DNA from: JACDAE01 sp963744875
GTDB taxonomy: Bacteria; Chloroflexota; Ktedonobacteria; Ktedonobacterales; Ktedonobacteraceae
Assembly: GCA_963744875.1 (NCBI GenBank)
Contig: CAVUVQ010000048.1
Span: 310,001-374,000, forward strand
Reading direction: 5' to 3'
DNA: 64,000 bases
Of this stretch, positions 17,527 to 27,155 are shown in pieces (the stretch's first letter is position 1; each line of letters opens with the position of its first letter). The notes below the pieces were generated by a model. That model did not search any database, was not told the origin of the DNA, and saw only the letters and a program-made list of their open reading frames with translations. The position numbers and the translations under genes were made by a program.

Positions 17527-18597
17527 CTACCTTTTTGCATTCCATAAGGTACTTCGTGCATCCTTGCTGGAAGTATGCCCAGCCTCGATCAGCGTTTTGC
17601 GCAAAAAGTAGCCGCCAACCAGGACAAGCAGGGAGATGAGCAGGCTGCTGGCATGTTTCTTCTGGCTTTTCTGTATCAGGTTAACGCTTTGCAACAGCCA
17701 GGGCAGAGCCAGGCCGCTTCCGGCTACAAAGCTCCAGAAGGTCTGTCCCTTCTCGCCCGCGTTCGTGCCGACCAACGGGCGAGCGGCTCTCCCAGAGCCA
17801 CGCAGGAAGGCCAGCAGGCCCAGCATCTCCAGCAGGATCGCGCTCCATTCCATACGTTCCAGCTTATGCAAGGTGCTGGCTGGCGCGCGGAAGATGCGCA
17901 GAACGAGGCTAATCAAGGCCGAACTAGTCGAGACTGCCGAGGTGAGGAAGATACCACCCAGGAGCTTGCTGCGCGACCAGAGCGGGACACTGGTTGCAGC
18001 TAATAATACGCCTGTATAGCCGCCCAGGAAAAACGCAAAAAATATCCCTGGTACAGCCAGCAATTTCTGCGGCAATTTCGCCAGCAATTTTGCCCACCAC
18101 CACCTACCAAACAGACCATCTCTCGCCCCCTGAATGACCGCAGTGGTTCCACTAAAAAACGAGAAGGAGAGTAGTCCGTACACACCCATTGACATTGTTG
18201 ATTTCGTCTTAAAAATGCGTAACATGTTTAAGAAGCGTTCAGGTCTGCCCAAATCTTTAATAAGCAGTGGTGGACAGGGCAGGAGTGCTAACAGAGAGGC
18301 ATAATAGCCCACGCGTACAACCGCATGATCTTCTGACGAACCAAAAAGCAAGGCAATGCTAGCGATAACATAACAACCGGCAGCCAGGCCACCAAAGAAG
18401 AAATACCAGACAATCTCCCATTTCCAGATCGGAGCTTTAAGCACGGGATAATCATAATAGCTCGGCTCTTTCAGTTCCTTATCGGGATCATGGGTGTAGC
18501 CGGTACTCCACACAGCAAGTTGTTCGATAAGAGTATTGGACGTGATCCGCTTTTCCGGCAAGCGTTGCCTGCCAGGTTGTATATCCAGCTTTGCCAT
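17527..18597 (-). CDS. nrfD: NrfD/PsrC-type membrane subunit of the formate dehydrogenase
   Basis: 356 aa with eight or more predicted membrane helices. Family text: YFFFGGLAAGCYVIASIALL at about residue 65, LLIKDLGRPERFLNMLRIFK (the conserved DLGRPER loop near the quinone site), and GGYTGVLLAATSVPLW. NrfD proteins bind quinone and anchor the iron-sulfur and molybdenum subunits. It is the last gene of the minus-strand operon fdhA-fdhB-(truncated nrfD)-nrfD. GGAG precedes the ATG. This type replaces the cytochrome b (FdnI) anchor of E. coli. Confidence 0.88.
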   Translation of the reverse strand: MAKLDIQPGRQRLPEKRITSNTLIEQLAVWSTGYTHDPDKELKEPSYYDYPVLKAPIWKWEIVWYFFFGGLAAGCYVIASIALLFGSSEDHAVVRVGYYASLLALLPCPPLLIKDLGRPERFLNMLRIFKTKSTMSMGVYGLLSFSFFSGTTAVIQGARDGLFGRWWWAKLLAKLPQKLLAVPGIFFAFFLGGYTGVLLAATSVPLWSRSKLLGGIFLTSAVSTSSALISLVLRIFRAPASTLHKLERMEWSAILLEMLGLLAFLRGSGRAARPLVGTNAGEKGQTFWSFVAGSGLALPWLLQSVNLIQKSQKKHASSLLISLLVLVGGYFLRKTLIEAGHTSSKDARSTLWNAKR

Positions 18598-18853
18598 TAT
18601 AACTGCTCCATTGCCTGGTCTCTACTGAAAAAGTAAAGGTCCCATAATAACAGGGGTCACTATCGTCCAATCAATCATAGCACAGCGGGCAATATATGTT
18701 TCCAAATGATCACTCTTTAGAAATAAACAGCGCTATCGTTACGAGTAGAAATAAACAGCAGGAAAATAGTTCTTTTCCTGCTTTCCAGTTTTTTGCTTCT
18801 CCTCCTAACTGGCAAAGAGCAAACGGATACGCGCAATAAGGGCATCGAGTATG

Positions 18854-19363
18854 TCAGATGCTTCTGCCCATGAGGAGAAAGAATTGAAGTCTGAAGGTGG
18901 AGATATTTGTGAAGCCCCAAATGTATTTTCCGATGCTCATTGGTGATTTGACTTTGAACATTCTCATCATGTTCAGGAAACGTTCCGGCCTGCCCAGGTC
19001 TTTGATCAATAAGACTGGACAGGGCAGCAACATGAGTAACGAGAGGTAATAGCCCGTGCGAACCACCACGCGATCTTCTTTGCTGCCAAAAAGTGAGGCA
19101 ATCGTTGCAATGACATAACAGCCAGCGGCCAGCCCACCAAAGAAGAAATACCAGATGATCTCCCAACGCCAGAATGGTTGCTTGAGCACTGGATAATCGT
19201 AATAACTTATTTCTTTCAACTCGTGTTCTGGATCTGGTTGATAGCCTGTTGTAAGCACTGCCATGTGTTCAAATAGCGCCTCACCCGGTCCAATACGTCT
19301 GACCATTTCTCGTACTGGCGCTATGAATGGTTCAACTGCTACATTTATGGGTGTCTTTTGCAT
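18854..19363 (-). pseudogene. Truncated second NrfD copy
   Basis: The first ~145 residues closely match the downstream full-length NrfD (GYQPDPEHELKEISYYDYPV, YFFFGGLAAGCYVIATIA, LIKDLGRPERFLNMMRMFKV). Homology then stops abruptly after KSPMSIG, and the protein ends about 22 residues later with unrelated text. Only the first four or so membrane helices remain. The tandem arrangement suggests a duplication followed by deletion. A coding-like tail in another frame (EASDILDALIARIRLLF, stop near 18808) is not NrfD-like and may belong to another lost gene. Confidence 0.75.
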
Positions 19364-19454
19364 GCTAAAATTCTTTCTTATTCCCTATAACATAAATATC
19401 ATAATAATGCCGCAAGAGGCACGCTCCAATAATTTTCTTGCTACTTGAACGGGA

Positions 19455-20417
19455 TTACTCGCGAAAAAATAGAATTCCCATCAGCCCCAATATGGCCGCC
19501 GCGACAATGGTCCAGAACGATGCCGGGGCAACATTGTTTGACGGTCGCGCTGGATTAACTGGCAGATTGTATACCTCTGGCTCGTCCAATAGGAGAAAGA
19601 AGGAGTTCAGTCCTCCATCGAGAATTTTATCATCTACTCCATATAATCTTGCCTCGCTGACACCACGCTCTTGTAATAATCCCACGCGTTCCCGTGCCTG
19701 TGATTTGAGCTGAGCAACCTCGCCAAAGACGATCGAATCCGTTGGGCAGGCTTTGGCGCAGGCTGGCTCCAATCCGTCTTTGAGCCGATCATAGCAGAGC
19801 GTGCATTTGTGTGCATGGTGATCTCCCTGATCGTCACGTGCTATAACCCCAAAAGGACAGGCGACGATACAATAACCACACCCGTTACAGATATCCTGTT
19901 GCACATACACGGTGTCAAATTCAGTGCGAATAATCGCGCCCGTCGGACACGCTTCATGACAGGGAGCATTCGCGCAGTGCTTGCATACATCGCTTTGCAT
20001 CAACCAACGATCACTGTTGAAGAAAGGTAGTGCCGTTCCCGGTGGTGTCGCTGGCGCATTGCTTTTCGTCTCACTCACCTGTCCGACGAAAAGAGGCAAT
20101 TCAGGTGCAGGTAGCGCCGTTCGTTCGGCTTTGCGGTTCCCGATCTGCTCGATAAATTGCACGTGCCGCCACGTGATAGCGCTCAATTGTTCCGTGTTAT
20201 CATAACTGGAGCCGCTCCAGGATGGGTCGCGGGCAGGCAACTGGTTCCATTGCTTGCACGCGACCTCGCAGGCTTTGCACCCGATACAGATACTTGTATC
20301 GGTGAAAAATCCCATTGCAGGCTGTGGCGGCAATGGTGGCTCTTTATGGAGCGACGACAACGTCCCCTTCAAAAAGGCGACGCCAGCTTGTAGTGGCTGG
20401 CTCGATGCGATCGCCAT
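19455..20417 (-). CDS. fdhB: Formate dehydrogenase iron-sulfur (beta) subunit
   Basis: 320 aa from ATG 20417, chosen because GGAG lies 9 bases upstream (a longer frame starts inside the previous gene). Four 4Fe-4S clusters are readable: CIGCKACEVACKQW, CKHCANAPCHEACP, CNGCGYCIVACP, and CTLCYDRLKDGLEPACAKACP. A single C-terminal membrane helix (FWTIVAAAILGLMGILFF) anchors it, as in FdnH. It passes electrons from the Mo/W subunit to the NrfD quinone site. It starts 4 bp after the alpha-subunit stop. Confidence 0.92.
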   Translation of the reverse strand: MAIASSQPLQAGVAFLKGTLSSLHKEPPLPPQPAMGFFTDTSICIGCKACEVACKQWNQLPARDPSWSGSSYDNTEQLSAITWRHVQFIEQIGNRKAERTALPAPELPLFVGQVSETKSNAPATPPGTALPFFNSDRWLMQSDVCKHCANAPCHEACPTGAIIRTEFDTVYVQQDICNGCGYCIVACPFGVIARDDQGDHHAHKCTLCYDRLKDGLEPACAKACPTDSIVFGEVAQLKSQARERVGLLQERGVSEARLYGVDDKILDGGLNSFFLLLDEPEVYNLPVNPARPSNNVAPASFWTIVAAAILGLMGILFFRE

Positions 20418-20421
20418 GATT

Positions 20422-23400
20422 TTACTCCTTCGTTTCGTGCTCAATTCTTCCGGGGCGAACATTGCAGGTGAAGGCTTTAGCCTCCTCGATGCTGACGTTT
20501 GGCTCCAACACCATATGCGTTAGATCGTTGGTGATGCTGCCCTTGCTCTTTCCCTGGAAGCCCCAGTGGAAGGGTAGCCCGATCTGATGGACCTGCTTGC
20601 CTGCAATTTGCAAAGGTCGGAGACGGCGTGTGACCATCGCTCTTGCCTCGATCTCGCCACGCGGTGTTGAGATAATCATCCACTCCCCATGCTGAATCTT
20701 GCGCTCGGCTGCCAGTTCGGGACTGAGTTCGGCGAAGAGAGCTGGCTGTAGCGCGTTCAACCAGGGCAGCCAACGCGTCATCGGCCCGCTGACATGGTGT
20801 TCGGTCAGTCGATAGGTGGTGACGATTATAGGATAGTGCTCATCACCTATCTCGGCCAGGACATTGTCTTTCCGCTTCTTAAAGAACATCGCCGCTGGAT
20901 TGCTCTGCTGTTTATAAAGTGCATTATGTACAGGCGACTCAGCAGGTTCATAGTGCGTTGGCAATGGGCCATCTTTGAGTCCTTTTGGGACAAAGAGCCA
21001 GCCGCGTCCATCGGGCTTCATGATAAATGGATCACTGCCGGAGATTGCGTCCATTCCACTTGATCCCGGCGGTGGTGTATAACCAGGCGCTTTATTGACC
21101 GGAAAATCTGGTATGTCGTACCCGGTCCACTTGCTCTGTTCCTCGTCCCACCAGATATATTTCTTGCGCTCCGACCATGGCTTTCCCTCTGGATCTGCCG
21201 CCGCACGGTTGTAGAGTATGCGCCGATTCGCAGGCCACGCATAGCCCCATTCCAGGTTTACATAGCCATCGGTTATACGCGAGGCCGCCCGATTCTTTCC
21301 TGGTTCAGGATACACACCACTGTAGATCCACGAACCACATGCGGTACTTCCATCATTCTTCAATGCGGCGAAACCCGGCACATGTGGTGCGTCTCGTAAT
21401 GATAACCCCTTGCTTTTGTTTGTCGCATCCTCTCCATTACTCTTTTCCTGTGCAGGTGGGTGTACATAATACCCATTGATCTCTTTGAGCACCAGCAACG
21501 CATCTGGTTCACCCTGGATATGGAAGCCGGGTTCTTGCTCCTTCATTTCATAATCCCAGGTTAATGCCTGGATGGGACGATCCCCTGGTGCCTTGCTGTC
21601 TACATAGAGTTCTTTGAGGCGCTTGCCCAGTTGGAAGACAAACCATAGATCTGAACGTGCATCGCCCGGTGGATCAACAGCCTTGTCGCGCCACTGGATC
21701 AGGCGTTGTGTATTGGTAAAGCTGCCCTCTTTCTCCGTAGAGGCCGCTGCTGGCATCAAGAAAACTTCCGTTTTGATCTTGCTTGAGTCTACTGGCTCCG
21801 GTCCCTTATACCAGAATGCCGCCGTCTCTACCTCATATAGGTCACAGACAACCATCCAGTCAAGCTGTTCCAATGCTTTTCTCTGCATGCGTGCGTTCGT
21901 GCTACCTGCCGCTGGATTCTGCCCGAAGACGAAGTACCCCTTCACTTTCCCATCCAACATTTCATAACTGGTCAGCAGGTGTGAGTGATCGCCGATGATT
22001 TTGGGGAGCCAGTGGTATCCATAGTCTTTCTCGTCCGTTACATCGCCATACCATGCTGTAAGCAAACTGACGATGTATGAAGGGATATTAGACCACCAGC
22101 CAAGCTTCTGCCCTGCTGTATCTATATATTCCTGTAAGGTTTGTTGCGAGAGTGTATTGGTCTTCTCATCGACCCTTTTGCCCCACGTAGTCGCGCTCTG
22201 CGAGGATTCCGTATCTGGTCTCTTCTCAAGGGGAGCGCTCGGTTGCGGCATATATCCGGACAGGAGATCGTAGAGTGTAGGAACATCGGTTGATCCCTGG
22301 ATCGAAGCATGCCCACGCAGAGCGAGAATCCCACCACCAGGACGCCCAATGTTGCCTAACAAAAGCTGCATAATAGCTGCGGCTCGGATGATCTGCACAC
22401 CCTTGGTTTGTTGTGTCCATCCTACTGCATAACATAATGCAGTTGTGCGTTCTCGCCCTGAGTTCGTCACGAGCGCCTGCACAACCTGCATCCACTGTTC
22501 TTGTGATACGCCACATACGTTCTCAACCATTTCAGGCGTATACCGTGCAAAGTGATGACGCATAATCTGAAAGACGCAGTGTGGATCTTGCAAGGTAGCA
22601 TCCATCAGCGGCTGCCCTTGCTCGTCGCGCTGATAGTCCCAACTGCTCTGATCGCTGTACGTCGCGGTATCAGAGTCATAGCCGGAGAAGATGCCTTCCA
22701 GTTCTTCGGTGTCTTGATAGTCTGCACGAATAAGCATCGGCGCGTTGGTATAATGCACGACATAATCGGAGAAGTAGGCGTTGTTTTCCAGTAGATAGCG
22801 AATAATCGCGCCTAAAAAGACGATATCGCTGCCCGCGCGTGTCGGAATAAAGAGATTTGCCAGTGCAGACGTACGCGAAAAGTGTGGATCAATATGAATG
22901 ACCTGTGCGCCGCGCTCTTTTGCCTTGACCACATTGGCAAACGCGACCGGATGGGCCTCAGCCATATTGCTGCCCATGATCAAAATGCAGTCGCTATTAA
23001 TAAGGTCTTGCGGGAAGGTGGTAGCCCCGCCACGGCCTAATGTGGTACCCAGACCGGGTACAGTGGAACTGTGTCAAATACGAGCCTGGTTCTCAATCGA
23101 GACGATCCCCAGACCTCCATTGAGCAGCTTCTTCATTAAATAATTTTCTTCGATATCCAGCGTTGCGCCGCCCAGAGAAGCAATGCCCAGGGTATGATTG
23201 ACCTCACGCCCGTCGTCCAGGCGTTCCACAAATGTTTCGTCACGCGTCTTCTTCACCCGTTGCGCGATCTGCTCCACGGCCCAATCCAGTGGCTTCACTT
23301 CCCAGGCCTCGCTATAAGGTGCACGATAGAGAACCTGTGTCAGGCGACTGGAATTGACGGTATATTGAAACGTAGCGGAGCCTTTGGGACATAACGTTCC

Positions 23401-23610
23401 ATGATTGATGGGACTTTCGGAGTCGCCTTCGATATCAATCACGCGTCCATCTTTCACATAGACATTCAGGCTACAACCGACCGCACAGTAGGGGCAGACG
23501 CTATGTACTTTCTTTGCGTCACGAATACGTGGAGCTTTCTCCGTACTCTCTTTGCTAAATGGTTGTATATGAGAACCAATCTGTAAGGCTTGTGAGACCG
23601 CAGTCTGCAC
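20422..23610 (-). CDS. fdhA: Formate dehydrogenase catalytic (alpha) subunit, selenoprotein
   Basis: One gene of 1063 codons with an in-frame TGA at 23074-23076 read as selenocysteine 179. The N-terminal part has the 4Fe-4S motif CPYCAVGC and GTLCPKG; text before TGA is IENQARI and after it HSSTVPGLGTTLGRGGATT then GSNMAEAHP, matching E. coli FdnG around its Sec196 (NQARV-U-HGPTV...GGNAAEAHP). The C-terminal molybdopterin-dinucleotide domain follows (GLPFHWGFQGKSKGSITND). Both halves are in the same frame. The start is GTG 23610; an in-frame TGA lies 11 codons further upstream, so no Tat signal can be added, and none (RRxFxK) is present. It oxidises formate to CO2; with no export signal it probably faces the cytoplasm. 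Confidence 0.9.
23041..23076 (-). promoter_or_regulatory. Bacterial SECIS element for selenocysteine insertion
   Basis: Directly after the TGA, the minus strand forms a 6-bp stem GTACCC/GGGTAC (23056-23061 with 23045-23050) with the apical loop GGUCU. The loop lies at positions +19 to +23 after the UGA, the same sequence and distance I recall for the E. coli fdhF SECIS recognised by SelB. This supports UGA decoding rather than termination. Confidence 0.85.
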
Positions 23611-24004
23611 TGGCTGGGGGATAAATGAATAAATAAATCATTCATGAAATATTCCTCTTTGAATAATGCTGATCGATGCAAAGATTATTGAAGAGTTTGA
23701 AAAACTACAAAAGAGCATGTTTCCTCTCATGCAAATCCTCAGGTAAGTATACCTATAAGCAGCCTCTTATTCAAGAGAAATTACTTCAATGCTTCAGATT
23801 GAATATTAGAAAATTCATACATTAGTACTATTTCCTAATAATTCTAAGCTTTCTAAGCTCATTCTCATCTTGCTAAACAAAATCTTATGCGTTATACTTC
23901 TGACGAGGTGCCATGAGTTACAAAGATACGCAATGATGCAGTATATACAAACTGGCATAGTAGAATGTAAAACTGAAGCATAGAGAAGGGTCTGACGGTA
24001 CTGC
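23611..24004. other. Divergent intergenic region between fdhA and ftsH
   Basis: About 390 bp, rich in A+T, without a supported gene. It must contain the promoters of the minus-strand formate dehydrogenase operon and of plus-strand ftsH. I could not single out a convincing -35/-10 pair or operator. Confidence 0.3.
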
Positions 24005-25849
24005 ATGGAAATGTCTCCAAAAAATAAAGGAACGCGAAAGCCAAACTCGCAAAGTTCCTCTCAGAAAACAAAAAGACGCGCTCTCTTGACGCGCTATGCT
24101 TTACCCGGCGCATTGATTCTGGTAGGGATAGTGTTGATTGCTTTTGCTGTTTTTCGGCTGACGAGCATCAACACAGCAGGGGTCGCAGCGCAAGAGCGTC
24201 CAATTAGTGATGTTCTCAATATGGCCGATCGTCACGTGTTAAAGTCGGTAACCTTAAGTGGAAGTGACGTGTTTGCCACGAACAAGAGCGGCCAAAAATA
24301 TCATGCCGTGAAAGAAGATGGACAGTCTGTAACTGAGATATTCAGGCATGATGGTGTTGCTGTCAATATCGATAGCGGCCAGAGTAGCCAGTGGGGACAG
24401 GGTGCCCTTGAACTACTGATGGTTCTTCTGATCCTCGGAGGAGCATATTTTCTGTTACGGCGTAGTGGCGGCATGGGTGGGCAGGCGATGCCTTTCTCAC
24501 GTTCTAAGGCCAAACGCTTCAATGAATCGCACCCTTCCGTACTGTTTAAAGATGTAGCGGGCGTCGAAGAAGCCAAGATGGAGCTACAGGAGATCGTTGA
24601 ATTTTTGAAGTTTCCCGAACGCTTTACGGCGATAGGGGCTCGTACTCCCAAAGGGGTGTTGCTGGTGGGTGCGCCCGGTACAGGCAAAACGTTAATCTCG
24701 CGTGCCGTGGCTGGTGAAGCAGGAGTAGCTTTCTATAGTGTGAGTGGCTCCGAATTTGTGGAGATGTTTGTGGGTGTCGGTGCAGCTCGTGTGCGCGATC
24801 TCTTTAAAGCGGCCAAAGAGAACTCTCCCTGTATCCTCTTTATCGATGAAATTGATGCTGTTGGTCGTCAACGTACCAACTCTGCGAGTGGTGGGAACGA
24901 TGAGCGTGAACAGACGCTCAACCAGCTCCTCGTCGAGATGGATGGCTTTGATAAGCAGGCGAATGTTGTGGTAATCGCCGCTACCAATCGCCCGGATGTG
25001 CTTGATCCCGCGCTGCTACGCCCCGGTCGTTTTGATCGTCGTGTCATGCTCGATAAACCCGACATTCGTGGTCGCCTGGCTATTCTTGAAGTTCATGCGA
25101 AAGATAAACCCTTTGCCGAAGGCGTAGACATGCACGATCTGGCCCGTCAGACGGCTGGTTTCTCTGGCGCTGATTTAGCGAACGTCTTAAATGAGGCTGC
25201 ATTATTGGCCGCTCGTTGTGGGCAGACGGTCATTGCTACAAAGCAACTGGAAGAGTCTATTCTACGTGTAATGGCTGGCCCCGAACTGAAGAGCCGCGTC
25301 ATTACTGAGGCCGAGAAAGCTATCATCGCCTATCACGAGGTCGGCCACGCGATTGTGATGCGTTCCGTTCCCGGCGCTGATCCTGTACAGAAGGTTTCCG
25401 CAATTGCTCGCGGCATGGCCCTGGGCATTACCGTACAGACGCCAGCCGAGGATCGCTACTTGATGCGTCGTTCAGAACTGCTCGCGAAAATGGCCGGAGC
25501 TATGGGTGGTCGTGCCGCTGAAGAGATTATCTTTGGTGATGTGACGACGGGTGCCAGTCAAGATTTCGAATATGTAACGAGTGTTGCGCGTCGCATGGTC
25601 TGCGAGTTTGGTATGACCGCGCTCGGCCAGATCGCCATCAAGCCCGATCCCGAAGGCAATACAGCCATCAGCGCCGAAACTGCTGCCCGAATTGATGCCG
25701 AGGTATCCACGTTGATCGAACAGGCATATACAACGGCTCTCACTATTCTGCGTGAGAAGAAAGATCGGCTCATCGCTATATCTGAACATCTGATTCAGGT
25801 TGAAACGATCGATGGCAGCGAACTGGATGCCATGTTGTTCGTCGCGTAA
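24005..25849 (+). CDS. ftsH: ATP-dependent zinc metalloprotease FtsH
   Basis: 614 aa, standard length. Two membrane helices (about 32-50 and 134-152) enclose a periplasmic domain. AAA+ module: Walker A GAPGTGKT at 222-229, Walker B CILFIDEIDAVG, second region of homology NRPDVLDPALLRPGRFDR. The zinc protease motif is HEVGH (H444-E445...H448). FtsH degrades unfolded membrane proteins and short-lived regulators. The C-terminus is slightly short and lacks the acidic tail. The next gene starts 5 bp downstream of its stop. Confidence 0.95.
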   Translation: MEMSPKNKGTRKPNSQSSSQKTKRRALLTRYALPGALILVGIVLIAFAVFRLTSINTAGVAAQERPISDVLNMADRHVLKSVTLSGSDVFATNKSGQKYHAVKEDGQSVTEIFRHDGVAVNIDSGQSSQWGQGALELLMVLLILGGAYFLLRRSGGMGGQAMPFSRSKAKRFNESHPSVLFKDVAGVEEAKMELQEIVEFLKFPERFTAIGARTPKGVLLVGAPGTGKTLISRAVAGEAGVAFYSVSGSEFVEMFVGVGAARVRDLFKAAKENSPCILFIDEIDAVGRQRTNSASGGNDEREQTLNQLLVEMDGFDKQANVVVIAATNRPDVLDPALLRPGRFDRRVMLDKPDIRGRLAILEVHAKDKPFAEGVDMHDLARQTAGFSGADLANVLNEAALLAARCGQTVIATKQLEESILRVMAGPELKSRVITEAEKAIIAYHEVGHAIVMRSVPGADPVQKVSAIARGMALGITVQTPAEDRYLMRRSELLAKMAGAMGGRAAEEIIFGDVTTGASQDFEYVTSVARRMVCEFGMTALGQIAIKPDPEGNTAISAETAARIDAEVSTLIEQAYTTALTILREKKDRLIAISEHLIQVETIDGSELDAMLFVA

Positions 25850-25853
25850 TGGA

Positions 25854-26429
25854 ATGGCTATGACCAGAACCTTTATTGCTCTTGAGATGAATGAACACCT
25901 GCAAAGCCACCTGGCCGGAGTTATCCGCCAGGTGGCCCAGGCATTACCTCGCCTGCACTGGGTCAACCCTGCAGGCATTCATCTTACACTGGCTTTCCTC
26001 GGCGAATTGGATGCCGCCAGCCTGGAACAGGCCCGACAGGCCACGGTTGCCGCTGCCCAACAGGTAAAGCCATTCTCTTATCATCTCACGCGCATCGGTA
26101 TCTTTGGCTCTCCCCGTCAACCACGTGTCGTGTGGATGGGCATCGAAGAGAAATCTGCATCCCTTTCACGTTTGCATCGCATTCTTAATCAAGAGCTTGC
26201 GCAGCGTGATTTTGTGACCGAGAGTCGCCCTTTTTCGCCCCATCTGACACTGGCTCGCGTCAAAAATGCTCTCTCCCCCGAAGAACTGGAACGCCTGCAA
26301 AGCATCCTTACGGAGAAACACTTCATTTCTTCAAACGAATATCCAGTAAACTCCATAAACGTGATGAAGAGTGAGCTGTCGCGTTCCGGAGCTGAATATA
26401 CGTGTTTACAGGCGTATCCATTGGGATAG
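25854..26429 (+). CDS. thpR: RNA 2',3'-cyclic phosphodiesterase (2H family)
   Basis: About 191 aa. The two HxT motifs of the 2H phosphoesterase superfamily are present, HLTLAFLG near residue 45 and HLTLARVK near residue 130, at the usual separation. It opens 2',3'-cyclic phosphates on RNA ends (older name 2'-5' RNA ligase). ATG 25854 and ATG 25860 are both possible; neither has a strong Shine-Dalgarno, so translation may be coupled to ftsH, whose stop is at 25849. Confidence 0.85.
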   Translation: MAMTRTFIALEMNEHLQSHLAGVIRQVAQALPRLHWVNPAGIHLTLAFLGELDAASLEQARQATVAAAQQVKPFSYHLTRIGIFGSPRQPRVVWMGIEEKSASLSRLHRILNQELAQRDFVTESRPFSPHLTLARVKNALSPEELERLQSILTEKHFISSNEYPVNSINVMKSELSRSGAEYTCLQAYPLG

Positions 26430-26470
26430 AGTTTCATATGTGTCGCTAATACCCTTTCAATTTGAGCAAC

Positions 26471-26569
26471 CGGGCTTATTTCATTGCGCCCCTACTATTA
26501 ATTTATTTGGTTTTTGTGTATATTTATGCCTGCTACATGAATGAGTAGGGGCGCAATGGAATAAGCCCG
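26471..26569. repeat. Palindromic intergenic element (26-bp arms)
   Basis: Arms 26471-26496 and 26544-26569 match in 25 of 26 positions. Each reads AGTAGGGGCGCAATG then (G/A)AATAAGCCCG on one strand. The 47-bp centre is AT-rich. The same sequence family recurs at 55709-55809 and as a single arm at 49361-49395. It lies between convergent thpR and the 188-aa gene, so it may also act as a terminator. Confidence 0.75.
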
Positions 26570-26588
26570 TGCGTCCAACGCATGCTAT

Positions 26589-27155
26589 CTATATAGTGAG
26601 TTGCGTCTCCCCCACAGTCTCTTTGACCTTTTTCTTACCACGCAGCATTACCAGAAAGATCAGCAATCCATACAGAGGAACGAAGCCGATAAGCCAGCCC
26701 AGCCAATCAGGAATTGCCGGTGGTGCAGTTGCGGTAATGGGAACATCAGCCATGCCCTGACCAGCCGGACCACTAACGGTGATATGTAGAATCCAGGGTC
26801 CCTGTACCGTAATCTCGGCATTGCCCTGGACGCCCCCTGTGCTCGTATCCTGCGAGAAACTGCTATGCACCTGGGTGGCTGATATATCTCCTGTGGGTAT
26901 AGATGACACGTCAAAGGTGAGCTTCTCGTGTGTTGCCTGTTGAGGCACAATAGAGAAAGGCAACGCGAAACCAGCATTCGCCGGATCTTTATAGAGATTA
27001 ACAGTAACGGGGTAAGGACCGGCATGTACATGCACTACCTTTACAGGCGTGTTACCATGCATCGTCGCACCTACTGAGAGCGCGATCTCTATTGCCAGTG
27101 CAATAAATGCGAGTATCCCTATTGCAATCAGGATATTCTGAAACACTTTTTGCAT
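26589..27155 (-). CDS. Membrane-anchored beta-domain protein, partner of the PmoC-like protein
   Basis: 188 aa from ATG 27155, which overlaps the upstream stop by one base (TAATG), so translation is coupled. There is an N-terminal membrane helix (about 8-29), an extracytoplasmic domain rich in beta strands (about 35-148) and a C-terminal helix (152-171) with a basic tail. The domain opens with H33 and the cluster HVHAGPYPVTVNLY (H42, H44), resembling the start of YtkA/FixH/CopC-like sandwiches that bind copper. By position it could be a reduced PmoB-like cupredoxin or a copper donor for the 390-aa protein. No named family is certain. Confidence 0.6.
   Translation of the reverse strand: MQKVFQNILIAIGILAFIALAIEIALSVGATMHGNTPVKVVHVHAGPYPVTVNLYKDPANAGFALPFSIVPQQATHEKLTFDVSSIPTGDISATQVHSSFSQDTSTGGVQGNAEITVQGPWILHITVSGPAGQGMADVPITATAPPAIPDWLGWLIGFVPLYGLLIFLVMLRGKKKVKETVGETQLTI

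Noticed and set aside
23074..23076. Stop codon splitting the formate dehydrogenase alpha subunit into two genes or a pseudogene
   Set aside because: Both parts are in the same frame, the TGA is at the known Sec position, and a SECIS hairpin follows.
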